Shown: piece after piece, positions 1 through 11,045 of the stretch
Layout: each line of letters starts with the position of its first letter
Position numbering within the stretch: position 1 is the first letter of the stretch
Assembly: GCF_000204055.1 (NCBI RefSeq)
Contig: NW_006768806.1
Span: 35,677 to 99,676, forward strand
Length of the DNA stretch: 64,000 nt
DNA from: Melampsora larici-populina 98AG31
Lineage: Eukaryota; Basidiomycota; Pucciniomycetes; Pucciniales; Melampsoraceae
Direction of reading: 5' to 3'
Translations under genes and position numbers: made by a program
Notes under the pieces: generated by a model
Seen by the model: the letters and a program-made list of their open reading frames with translations, nothing else
Told to the model about the DNA's origin: nothing
Databases searched by the model: none

Positions 1-1450
1 AAATCCTTTGCAGACGACTGAATCAGAGCGGGGTACTGTAAGCAGTAGAGGAGCCTTGTTGCTACGATCTGCTGAGGTTCATCCCTTGTTCTAAAGATTT
101 GTCAACTTTGTTGAACTTTTTTGATCTTTTAGACTTCTTACACTTCATGAAGATGCGGTCTTATGACAAGTCGTCTTTATGAAGTGTTGGTTGTAGAAAA
201 GTGAAAAAAATCACAAGTACAAAGTTCCTCAAAGTGCTCATTGGAAAGATTGATAAGGGTCTTATAGTCTTTACAAATTTATAAGGGTGCTGGTATTAAT
301 ATATAAGGGTGTTGGTATTAAATTATAAGGGTGGTGAGATTAATTGTAAGGGTGGTGAGATTAATTATAAGGGTGTTGGTATTAAATGATAAGGGTATTA
401 AATGTATGAGTGCGCATTTAATTATAAAATTATGAGGGTCTTATAATTAATTATAAGGGTGTTGGTATTAAATTATAAGGGTGTTGGAATTAAATGATAA
501 GGGTCTCATAATTAATGATAAGGGTGTTGGTATTAAATGATAAGGGTCTTATAATTAATGATAAGGGTGTTGGTATTAAATTATAAGGGTAGTGATGATG
601 TGAGTGCGCATTTAATGTAATTAAATATAAGGGTGTTGGTATTAAATCATAAGGGTGTTGGTATTAAATCATAAGGGTGTTGGTATTACATCATAAGGGT
701 GTTGATATTAAATCATAAGGGTGTTGGTATTAAATCATAAGGGTGTTGGTATTAAATCATAAAGGTGGTGATGATGTGAGTGCGCATTTAATGTAATTAA
801 ATATAAGGATATTGACTATAAGACTCTAATGTGGTGCAATTAAATATAAGACTTATATATTTAAATATAAGGGTAGAGTGCGCATTTGATTATAAGGGTG
901 CTGGTAATAACGTATAAGGGTATTGAGTTTAAATAAATATAAGGGTATTAAATGTGTAAGAGTGCACATTTAGTTATAAGGGTATTAAATGTGAGAGTGC
1001 GCATTTAATTATAAGGGTGTTGGTATTAACATATAAGGGTATTAAATGTAAGAGTGCGCATTTAGTTATAAGGGTTATTATAATATACGGGTACCACATA
1101 TGAGTGTGTGTAATTAATCAATTATAAGGGTCTAATAATTCATTATAAGGTGTTGGTTTTGAAATATAAAGGTATCAATGCGCACAACTAATCACAAGGG
1201 TGTGTTCTTATATCATATGATGATAGAATGAAATATAAGGGTTTGATCAAATATTAGACTATTGTATTTAATTATATATTCATATAATATAAGGGTGTCT
1301 CTTCATGATTATTTGGATAAATATAAGGGTTTGATTAAATATAAGGGTTTGACTAAATATAAAGGTCTGAATAAATACAAGTCTTTCCATATAAGGGTAC
1401 AGTAAAATAGGTAAAGTCTTAACATGATTATAAGGGTGTTCTTAATAAAT
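1..1450. repeat. AT-rich minisatellite built on ATAAGGGT
   Basis: From about 240 to 1440 the sequence is a degenerate tandem array of roughly 20-25-bp units. Each unit is ATAAGGGT followed by GTTGGTATTAAAT or a variant (ATTAATT, GGTGAGATTAAT). A longer sub-unit containing GTGCGCATTTAAT recurs about every 100-200 bp. No credible ORF runs through it. The AAGGGT core resembles a fungal telomere hexamer only loosely, and exact TTAGGG repeats are not what is seen. The first 240 bases are not obviously repetitive and carry no recognisable gene. Confidence 0.85.
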
Positions 1451-1544
1451 GTCTAATAATATAGTCTAAGTGTGCAATAATGAATTTTAAGATATCTATT
1501 AATCCAATAAATAGTAAAGACTGTCATCTGGGGCCATACCACAA

Positions 1545-1688
1545 CACTACATGCAAAGTGCTGACCCCACGGATGCGGGGTCGCGGTGACGCTGCACAAA
1601 ACCCAAGGGGGGGGTCTTGCAAAAGCGGGGGGTCGATCCGGGGTCAGCGCGACCCCGCACCCGCGGCGTCACCACCTTGCATGTAGTG
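1545..1688. mobile_element. 144-bp GC-rich MITE-like foldback
   Basis: A short GC-rich island sits in AT-rich surroundings. Its ends are inverted repeats: CACTACATGCAA at the left and the reverse complement TTGCATGTAGTG at the right, with looser complementarity inside (GACCCC/GGGGTC blocks). A CAA trinucleotide flanks both sides and may be a 3-bp target duplication, but this is weak. The ORF across it is low complexity and is not believed. It is likely a non-autonomous element; the superfamily is not assignable. Confidence 0.55.
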
Positions 1689-2020
1689 CAATGAACTTAC
1701 CACATCCCGTCCGATCTGCGCAGTCAAACATTGTAGGGCCGAGTCAGTAGTGCGGTGGGGGACCACGTGTGAATACTCTGGTGCCCCAGGTATATGTTTT
1801 TTTTGCATCATAGGACAACAACTTAGTTAAATATCTTTTTTCATACAACCATTCCTTGAAACTACAATCAGAAAAAGGTCTAAAGGTGTCAAATATGTTT
1901 TACATTGTTATCAAATTCAAATCGCTACTCTAACTTTGTAAAAACACACAAACACTTAACGCATCAAATATCAATGAACAACCAAATTTTTATTACACGT
2001 AGAACGAGTTAAGATAAACC
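1689..2020. other. no gene seen
   Basis: AT-rich unique-looking sequence between the short GC-rich foldback and the left end of the KDZ-1 element. I see no ORF, RNA gene or repeat that I can support. Confidence 0.5.
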
Positions 2021-2028
2021 AGGCTTGT

Positions 2029-2347
2029 CACCTGTGGCACCTGCTCCGAGAGACTTACAAGTCGAACATACAGTGCACTGTACGTTCGACTGAGAAGCCG
2101 GTCCTTTGCATGCAGAGCACCCAGAAGCTCTGGAGCACACCTTTTTTACACCTTAACTCACTCATTCCATCACTTTATCAACTTTTTGAGCTGAAAACAG
2201 TCAGTGCACACCTTTTCCCCACTCATGATGAGCTCTTGGAAATCTCACCTCACCCAAAAAAAATGGAGTCTTCAGAGTGCTCTGGTGGCCACCAGAGCGC
2301 TCTGGGTAGACCCGTCCGAGCGCTCTGATGGACACCAGAGCGCTCTG
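2029..2347 (+). repeat. KDZ-1 left TIR with palindromes
   Basis: Inverted copy of 18630-18948. It contains a 30-bp near-perfect palindrome at 2061-2090 centred on CAGTGCACTG and, toward the inside, a cluster of CAGAGCGCTCTG-type palindromes from about 2273, continuing as single units to about 2390. Such subterminal palindromes are plausible transposase-binding sites; that is inference. Confidence 0.85.
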
Positions 2348-2399
2348 GGTAGACCTGTCGGAGCGCTCTGAAAGGTCCCAGAGCGCTCTGAACACTTTA

Positions 2400-3479
2400 T
2401 TTTTTTCTTTTTGTACGTTGCTTTGTGGGCAAAGTACCCACTTCTCGCTTCTGGTGTCTTGATTTCACATACTCCACACCATCCCCCTGCTCACTCAGGG
2501 TTTGTAGTGTATCAAACTCCTCTATAATATCTCGATTTCATACATATGTGGTCATGGTGATATTTATTCCTCAGCAAACCGGCAAAAATCACTCCCCTCC
2601 TGAACACAACACCTCATGTGTTCCAATTGAGGTTTGACTACACCATCTCTTCAAGTGATTGACCGAGAAAATTTGGCCAATGGACTCCCCATCAATTCCA
2701 ACGGCTCAAATTCAGGGACACTTGTATGTGTCGTCTGAATGTCCAACTTGAACAGTTCCGATTCGGCCATTGCTTCAGACAGTTGTATATTTGTCTTCAT
2801 GTGTGAACAACTAACTTTTTCTACTTTGTTAATAGACTGATACTTATCAAATATAATAAATCAATTCAATGAATCAATTTGACTCGATTCATTGAATCAA
2901 TTCGAATCGATTCATTGAATCAAGTCAACTTTCCCTGCCATTTGCTCCCATCTCTCGTGTTGTATTTGTCACATTATTATAATGAATGTATAATGAATGT
3001 GTAACAAGCCGCACGGCTTCAGCACTCAAACTTGTACTTACATAGTATGTACAGTCAAGATGATGTAAAAGGGACCTCGATCGACTAGTTTCAGTAGAAA
3101 AGGAAATGAAAAAATAGATAAACTGAAATCATAGAACAATTGAAACAAAAAAAAGACTAAAGTGATAAACACCGAGGCTCAATTGTACAAGTCCAAACTT
3201 TCTGATCAATTCGACCTGATCTGATCCAACCTCGACACTTGTACATATGTCATAAGATTAAAGAATTGATATACCAAAATCAAGCAGCTAGGATACTATT
3301 CACCAAAGGCCATTTGAATAACCTAAGTTGATACAACCAAGATTGGAGGTAGATTCATAAGATCAGAAAGGCAAATGAGATAAATCTTGTGAAGAAGAAT
3401 ACAAAGATTTGAGAATTCATCCCCTTTGTATTTGATAAAATACCAAAATAATTTTTTGAGATGAGACAGAAAGAGAAAA
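2400..3479. other. KDZ-1 interior, no gene seen
   Basis: Noncoding sequence between the left subterminal palindromes and the 3' end of the antisense HMG-like gene. At 2850-2930 a run of GAATCAATT / GATTCATTGAATC repeats forms a small dyad. No gene is supported. Confidence 0.5.
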
Positions 3480-5516
3480 TCAATCATCACTATTGCAGTC
3501 GGGCAAAGTGTCAGAATCAGACTCAGAGTCTTCAGAGGGTGATGGCGATTGTTCACGGTTCTTCTTTCTCTGCGCACCATCCCCTTTAGCCAATTCTTGA
3601 AGTTTGCGCTTTAAGTTGCTAGATTTCAAATTTGATCCCTGAGTCATTTGAGGGTCTTCATTACCATCGGAGTGGTTACCAGAGTTGTGACGTGGAGTAT
3701 CATGATTTGAAGTTGAATGCTGGGTAGAGACTTGATTGGGTTTTTTGGCTCTTCTCTTCTTCCTGGACTTGTGAGATTGTGATTGGCGATTCAATAGTTC
3801 TGACTCGGGGATTTGTTCAATGAGAAATTGTTTTTCTTCAATATCCTTCAGCCAGTTTTTGACCGTTGCACTCTTAGCAAGACAATGACCTGCGTGCAAA
3901 TCTTCTTTCAATAGAAGACTACCTTCTTTTTGAACAATACGAATTGGCCATCCCTTCATCTTGATTTCGTCCACAGGGTCATCATGCTTAGGAAATGTCT
4001 CGCCTTTCTGGAAAGCATCTATTGCCCAGCAAGAAACATCATAAGTTTGTTAAAAAGACTAAATGATCTGGTACTTAGGTATACAATTCTTACCAAGTAG
4101 TTTGTTGAGTTCCCTTCCCAGGCAAGTCTTACGTTCGTCGCTTGGTTGTTGTACCTTACAGCCCTCAACTATCTTTACAGCCGACTTTCCGTGGATGTAA
4201 GATCTGAGTGAGTCCGGAACTTTGGCGTCCTTTGATGCCCAATTTGCAAATGATGTGTCATTTGAATAAACTTGATTCCAGCCTTCTGTGCTCCCACAAC
4301 TAACAGCAGCCAAATAATAAGTTATTTGATATCTTTGACAAACTACAGCAAACTTAAGGATGGATAAGGATGAAATTAGTTGTGCTGTGAAAATCGAATG
4401 ACAGTATTGTACTTACAGCATGATGAGCTTTTCGAAGCTCAACAATAGATTTTTTTTGAAGTGTAGCTACAGAACTCGAAGGAGCAGGTTTTCCATAACA
4501 CAGGTGAAGCTTAGCAGCGTCAACCAGTTCTTCAAATATAGGCTGATATTTTAATCGATCCTCACTACTGAGTTTGTGAACGGGAGGTGCGACTGTCGAA
4601 TCATCCAGGTGCTGAAGGCTTGTGTTGACGTCTCCATCTTCTGGATCAAGGACTTCACCATCACCTTCAAATTGCACGTTGGACAGGTCGGGTAAGCCAG
4701 CCAAAGCAAAAAAATAAGGGTCTCGAAAGACGGTCTTCTGATCTTTGCTTAGGTCTTTCCATATCTTCGCAACTTTTTGGTTTCGAGCGGTCCAGCCATC
4801 CTTGTCGCCCGATTCGGGTACTGTAAAATCAAGAATTGGATGAATATAGAAACAAATCACTTGGAAAAATCAATACGTAAGAATGACACTGACATGCTTC
4901 TTTCAGCGCACGAGGACAGAACGCCAAGAAGCGGATCCATGGATTCGCATGGCCCTTCTTTGCCCCTTCTCCCCTGATGATAAATATAACCACAAGCAAG
5001 GTAAGTTAGACATTCATTATTCTGATGAGATACATTTGTGTTGCCTTACACTAGATTCCAGACAACAATCTCAGGAAGTCCACCCATCAGGGCTGCCATC
5101 AACATTTTCTTTTTGTACTCCAAATGGATACCTTTAACCAATGTCTTGATCTCGGACGGTGCTTTGTTCCTCTTTGAATCTTGCTTGGAAATAGCCTCGC
5201 AAAGGCTAACTAGTGTCCAATCTGGTAATTTGCATTCGAAATTGTCAAGCTCTAGTCCAGGAAAGCGAGATTTGAAAATTACTCCTTCGGCTGCTTCATT
5301 TGTCGGCTTATCAGTGGTAACGGGTAATTTGCTATGGTTAGTCCCTTCAATCAAACCATCATTAAATTCTTCTTCTTCTAGCAAACGTGTTGATGTTGAA
5401 TTACGGCCGGTCGCTTGGACCTTTTTTGATTTGGATCAAGCACCTTTATTCTTGACGGTTTTCTTTTTGGAGACAGACGCATCTTGAGTCAAGGGATTAG
5501 ATCGTGTAGAAACCAT
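3480..5516 (-). CDS. HMG-box-like accessory protein of KDZ-1, several exons
   Basis: Minus-strand multi-exon gene, ATG at 5514-5516 (MVSTRSN), stop at 3480. Exon pieces lie at about 5055-5516, 4914-4980, 4420-4820, 4090-4305 and 3480-4020, joined by GT-AG introns such as the one ending TTATCATCAG at about 4980. The N-terminus is Lys/Ser-rich. The middle (NPWIRFLAF ... RNQKVAKIWKDLSK ... VFRDPYFFALA) resembles a divergent HMG box with its conserved W and LS motifs. The C-terminus is a basic KSRKKRRAKK stretch followed by an acidic Ser/Asp tail, suggesting a nuclear, DNA-binding protein. One in-frame TGA (5436-5438) breaks the first exon. HMG-type accessory genes are known from KDZ elements; here the HMG call is moderate and the rest of the protein is unrecognised. 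Confidence 0.6.
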
Positions 5517-6400
5517 TGAATCGATTTAGTAAATTTGATTTGTTTGAAAAGCTGAGGGCTTGCAGTTGAAAAGGTGAGAGATGGATACGTAGCCTCTGTA
5601 GCCAAAAGAGTCGGGGTTTAGAAAACCTCCATAAGCACATACCTCATACACCATCTAGCAAATTAACCGGTCACATTGGCTGAACTTTTGTGAACTTTTG
5701 AGAACTCACAGCATCGAATGAATGGTTACTTCTTGATTCAACGTATATCTTCAACCATTTTGAACTTCACAGACTCGTACCCGACTTTAACTGATATATC
5801 ATAGTCTGGTTTTCAATTTGAATTCAAAGGACTCTTCATAATAATATGGTGATTGATTTAAAGTATCAATCAAGACTTTATCAAAAGCTATTAGATCATT
5901 GAGCTCAATCTGATTTTTTAGCAGCTTAACTTCTGCTTCATAAAATTCCAAATCTAATCAATACTGGAAGGCCAAAACTGTACTTCAAAGTTTTGTGAAT
6001 TAGGCAAAGAATGAATAAATCAATCTGTGTTGACCGCTATCTTTGAGTTTCGTGGATGATGGTAGCCATCATGTAAGATAACATCAAAGTATATACTGAG
6101 GTGCTTCATGTATGTTTGAAGAGCAAGTTAAGGACCACCAATCCTGGATAAAATGATACAAATGAAACTTGAGAATCAGTCAAAAATGGCAATGAAAGTT
6201 TATTCAAGAAGGTGCATATGTACTCATATGTACTGGTGGGTGTGTTTTGAAGTTTGAAGGTGGTAGAGAGCGTCACTACCATCATATAATTGATGGTAGT
6301 GACACAATGCGGTTCTGGAACAGCATTGTTAGGACCTTACACAATACGTTTGAACTGATCTTTTTTAAGAATAGGTCTACAAATGATTATGTTGATGGTG
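5517..6400. other. KDZ-1 interior, no gene seen
   Basis: AT-rich noncoding sequence upstream of the HMG-like gene. A near-palindrome around 6205-6240 and ATGGTAGTGAC inverted copies at 6265-6302 are the only structure seen. Confidence 0.4.
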
Positions 6401-6460
6401 AATTGTGAATCAAAAATGTCAGGTGTATAAGAAAGATCCTTCAACAAAGAAGCAAATATC

Positions 6461-7250
6461 CAATTTCCAACATCTTCAATGTGTTGGTGTTGAATTTGTA
6501 CCTGGGCGGGAGAGAAATCTATGATTTTCCATATTTGAACTGGTTTTGGAGAGGGAAGATGAGGAGATATAAGAAAAGTTGAATAATGAAAAATGCCAGG
6601 CATGTGTGAAAGTACATTTACCAAAGGAGCAAATAGTCAATTTCCAACATCTTCAATGTTTTGGTGTTGAATTTGTACCTGGGCGGGAGAGAAATCCATG
6701 ATTTTCCATATTTGAACTGGTTTTTGAGAGGGAAGATGAGGAGATATGAGGAAAGTTGAATAATGAAAAATGTCAGGCATGTGTGAAAGTATATTTAACA
6801 AAGGAGCGAATAGTCAATTTCCAACATCTTCAAGAAGTTTGAGTGGACTTTGTGTAAGATTTTGTGTTAAAAACCTTGCAAAGTTTTGTTTGACAAATTT
6901 TGCATAACTCTTGTTGCTATATCTGATATCATATTTGTCCACAAACCTGCGCTAAACATATCACACATATTGAAGATGTTGGAAATTGACTATTTGCTTC
7001 TTTGTTAAATATACTTTCACACATGCCTGACATTTTTCATTATTCAACTTTCCTCATATCTCCTCATCTTCCCTCTCAAAAACCAGTTCAAATATGGAAA
7101 ATCATGGATTTCTCTCCCGCCCAGGTACAAATTCAACACCAACACATTGAAGATGTTGGAAATTGACTATTTGCTCCTTTGTTAAATGTACTTTCACACA
7201 TGCCTGGCATTTTTCATCATTCAACTTTTCTTATATCTCCTCATCTTCCC
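6461..7250. repeat. 177-bp direct repeats facing inverted copies
   Basis: Two and a half direct copies of a 177-bp unit lie at 6461, 6638 and 6815 (marker CAATTTCCAACATCTTCAA). They are followed by a spacer of about 130 bp (6836-6968) and then by inverted copies from about 6970 and 7146. The arrangement would fold into a long hairpin. ORFs in it (for example near 6340-6620 and 7180-7430) are shadows of the repeat. It may be a separate foldback element inside KDZ-1, but clear end duplications were not found. Confidence 0.8.
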
Positions 7251-7259
7251 TCTCAAAAC

Positions 7260-7888
7260 AAAGAATTGTCACCTTGGAGTTGTCATATATCACCCTCTAA
7301 ATTACTTATCTTTCAAAACAAGTACATACATTTTCATTGCAATTTCACTATTGTCATCATAATTTTAATCCACCATTATATTCAGCTTCCCAATAATCTG
7401 TTAGAAAGAAACTTTATATTGAAGTAAGTTGATAGGTGAATTAAGCTAACCAATTATACGGTGCATATTGCAATGAGTTGATACCTCAAGTAACAAAATG
7501 TCTACCCAAAGATCTGTACCGTCTTTCAGGTCAGAAGTCCTAGGTTAGACAATCTGTGGATGTTATGCACTTTAACAGAATCTTTAAAGTGAATCAAAAT
7601 TGTATTCTTATTCTCTTAAGAATAAGAGTACACTCTCTCATTGTAATTACCATTTGGGTGACCCAGCCAGGGGTGCTTTTGCCTTGGCAAGATACACGGA
7701 CTCAATTGGGAGATATCTGCCCGATTTAATAATCAAATAGATACTTTGGCACTGGTGGTAACTTGGCCTAGTCTCATGTCACCCTGGTTAGTCCTAGTTT
7801 ATCCAACTACTTTGTGAAAATCCCATACATCACTCTGTTCCAACCTCACGATTTCATTGGATTTTTCAAATCTTTCATTTTCATTTAA
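7260..7888. other. upstream region of KDZ-1 transposase gene
   Basis: Noncoding sequence between the foldback repeat and the first ATG of the KDZ transposase (7889). It presumably contains the promoter; no clear TATA box or known site is evident. Confidence 0.4.
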
Positions 7889-10712
7889 ATGCCTTTACCT
7901 GGTGAAAACATCCCAATGCAACAGAAGCGAAAAAACAAGCCAGCCACAAAAAATGGCAGTGTAGCTACTCAGCGTTTCGCAGCACAGCAAGCAAAAGAAG
8001 ACGAAGCGGCAAGAAACGCCATTGCATTGTTGAACCGACCTCCCCCTGAACAGCCAGTCGAACAACCTAGAGATACCAACACAGATTTATTTGACATTTT
8101 GACGAGGGTTGATGGCAACGATCCAGCTTGTTCTAGTGACGGCGAAGAGAACAAAGTTCCGGTGAATCGAGCCGACTATTATCAAAGTACTACATACCAG
8201 GAGCGTACACTGAGAGAAGAGGCTCACTGGGCGGCAGTTTTACTCAAGGTATTCCTGGCTTTTATGATGGTTAGCCAACAAACGTATCAATGGTGTGATC
8301 GAGTATTTTGGAATCGAGACTGGAATCCTACCTGTAGATGCAAAGATTGGCAACAACGAAAAGTGGAAGTAGACACAGTCGACTTTGAAAGTAAGACTCA
8401 TCGTCTTCTCTATGTTATCAAAGGATTCGTGTGTATTAATCAATCACTTGACATACCCACCCAGGTCAGATGAAGCTATTGGTTGAGGTGTGTGACTGCA
8501 CACCAGACTTGGTTCGACTAGTTCGGCTTGGCTACATGGGTTCCCAGCCCGTCCTTCCACAAACAGCATTTTCAATTCGCTTGCTGCGGTTCCACCATAC
8601 ATTGTGGAAAAATTCTAGTGTTTGACTGGCCGCCTTCACTGACACACTGGACAAATACTTAGATCCTAGAAATCCCCTATTCAAGGTTCCGGGGACTGAT
8701 AATGTGGGCGTTCAGTTGGATCAAATCCATCATTTGATTACCAACAAATTCAACCGCTACTTTTTGACAGACTCGAGATTTGCGCCGGTGTTTCTCAGCA
8801 GCAGTCGATGCATACCGAGAAATGCTGCGCATGGAGGACAAAATGGCGACATCGGCTCTGCGTTTAACACCTATGGATAACCTAGCTGCAAACTGTCCTA
8901 GCTGTTTTGGTCTTAAGGTTCTTGGCAAGCGAGGTAACGAACCAGATCACATTGTTTGCCTCGATGCAAACTTTCAACAACGTCAACACCTTGCCACAAG
9001 CGCTGCGTGGCACGGTGAATCTCGCATTATACCTTCACTTTTTCTCTCGCCAGGCCAAGTGTTGACTTGGAAAACAAAGATGGGACCTGTCAATCAGCGA
9101 GTCAAGAAAGGTCAACCTGTAGATGATGTGGTGGTGAGAGGTTCATATCTATCTCAGATCTTGGAAATGGGGTGATTGAATTTGTGTTCCAAAACAGGAT
9201 CCATGCAGCGCACAGCATACGGCAGCAAATGATACCCGAGGCGCCCAGACCTGGCGTGGATGCGATGAGACGGGTTTGATGGGTATGGCTTGTCGCCATG
9301 ACATCTTACTCAAGTTCACCAATATTGTTCAATCGGGAGAACGGTAGGCACAGTCATCTAATTGATGACTGTATGTATGGACTCACATCTCTATTTATCC
9401 TTTAGTGGCTATTATCCTCTTGCAATGCTTGATTGGATCTTGCAAACTACTACAAACGCTGATGGTGAAGTGCGAAGGTTCGGAATTCTATACGACATAG
9501 GATGTAATTTGGAGAAAAGTATAATCAAGGTGAATGTTTGAGACTTTGTGTAAGAGTATGTTTGACTGACCGCGCTGTTGAATGTGGGTGAGCAGCGGGA
9601 GTTGTTTGTTCAAGAGCGGAGGGCTGGAAGGTTGAAGTTTGGGACCAGTGTCTTTCATTCTTACGTCCATCAATGGGCTTGTCAATTGCAATATAATCCC
9701 AGATTGAACGAAGACTGGGGACTTTTGGATGGTGAAGGGTTAGAGCGAGTTTGGTCCAGCCTGGCCTTGTTAGTCGGAGCACTGAGATACTCAACAAAAG
9801 CTCACAGGCTTTGTGCGTTGGCTTTACGAACACGCCACACAAACGAGGGTAAGTGCAAGAGATCTGGTGAGTCATATTCTGATTGGTCATCACCTCTTGA
9901 TAATACCACACTCTTACAATTGGTCTTTACTTTCAACAGTACAATGGTTGTTGGCACGGCTAAAATCTAGTAAAAAAACAAGAGAACAGAGCATTCAGAA
10001 GTTGAATGCATTGCATTGAAAAAGTGCTATCTATACAAACTAATATTTTAAATCACAATGGACTAAGCAAAGAGCTAGTCAACTTCGTTCCATGGTTAAC
10101 GAGACTTCAAATGCCTTGACTGAAAAGCTCAAGTGCTTGGTCAAGCTGGAAGAACAGCATCGAGAGGCTGAGTTGAGTACAGTTCAACTTTGAGAGCAGT
10201 CAAGCTATGTGCTATGTTAATTTGAGTGAATTTGGCGTTCTTTCCTGTCCAGCGACGAACTGAAAGCTCTGCGAGCCAAACAGATACAGCGTCGCACTGT
10301 GGCGGAAAAACAAAAAATATTGCATCTACCTCACACTTTAGTTATCATTGATGAGCAGATCAATGAATTGGTTGATGAGCTTGGAGGGGACCACTACCGA
10401 GATATGCCTGATGCAAAAAGTTTGGACCAGTCCCATCCTCCCCATCAGAAGTTGTATTTCAAAACTTATGTCTTCTTTTCATCTTAGCACCTAAAGGCCG
10501 ACTACTCATTAGAATCCGAGTGGCAAAGACTAAGCTTTACCGCGCGAAAGTGGATGTGTATGAGAGCCAAAGGAGAAACGACGAGAGAGAAGGTGAGTAA
10601 TTTTTATTGCCACTATTCATTCCACAAGGCATTGAGATAACATGAGTTGAACAGGCACAAGAATGCAACAGAGCCCGAAAAAACTTTTGAGAGACAAACA
10701 AAAACTGTTGAA
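7889..10712 (+). pseudogene. KDZ transposase, N-terminal and catalytic part
   Basis: Spliced gene starting MPLPGENI. Visible in order: a low-complexity N-terminus; the first CxC motif (CRCKDWQQRKVEV, about 8331); the second (VCDCTPDLVRL, about 8488); LPQTAFSIRLL; a DP-N-PLF segment; then AVDAYREML and CPSCFG. The catalytic core block GCDETGLMGMACRHD (about 9250) is followed by LKFTNIVQSGER, YDIGC (about 9497), and FHSYVHQWACQ ... DGEGLERVWS (about 9650-9760). These match the RNase H-fold core of KDZ transposases. The reading frame runs to about 10712, where a Ngaro element is inserted; the rest resumes at 17451. In-frame TGA at 8623-8625 stands where an Arg is expected (SSV-x-LAAF). Exon limits are approximate. 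Confidence 0.85.
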
Positions 10713-10991
10713 TGGATGACGGTACCCAAAGGCACGACGGTACCGTCTGTTTCCACGATACGGGCGGATGTCGGACTATGGGTAATACAGGATATCCCTG
10801 GACAGGGAAAGGATATCCTCTGATGGGCAACTTGAGACAGTCAAGGTTGTGGAAAATTTTCTCTCCATCTTCATAGAAAATTTCTCCGCGTCTATTCCCC
10901 ATTCCCACTCTCTCACGCCCGTCTCGGGAAATCATCCTATCGCCTCTTTTCTCTCTCTAAGCACAAGCTCTTGCTTGTCTTCTCCTTTTTC
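10713..10991 (+). repeat. Ngaro-1 repeat A1
   Basis: Starts TGGATGACGGTACCC and is nearly identical to A2 at 16750-17028, with a few substitutions. It presumably carries the promoter. The minus-strand ORF shared by A1 and A2 is a shadow. Confidence 0.93.
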
Positions 10992-11045
10992 GAATTTCTT
11001 CTCTTAAAGGAAACCTTTCAAACGTTCATCAATTAAAACGCACCA

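Noticed and set aside
1..1450. Possible telomere
   Set aside because: The unit is ATAAGGGT with variable spacers, not tandem TTAGGG, and it sits beside interior transposons.
2110..2395. Small ORFs in the KDZ-1 TIRs (also 18691-19013)
   Set aside because: They are present in both TIRs because the DNA is inverted-repeated. No coding signature.
10537..10935. Minus-strand ORF of 132 residues, also present at 16649-16972
   Set aside because: It is duplicated because repeats A1 and A2 of Ngaro-1 are duplicated. It has no domain and lies in a noncoding terminal repeat.
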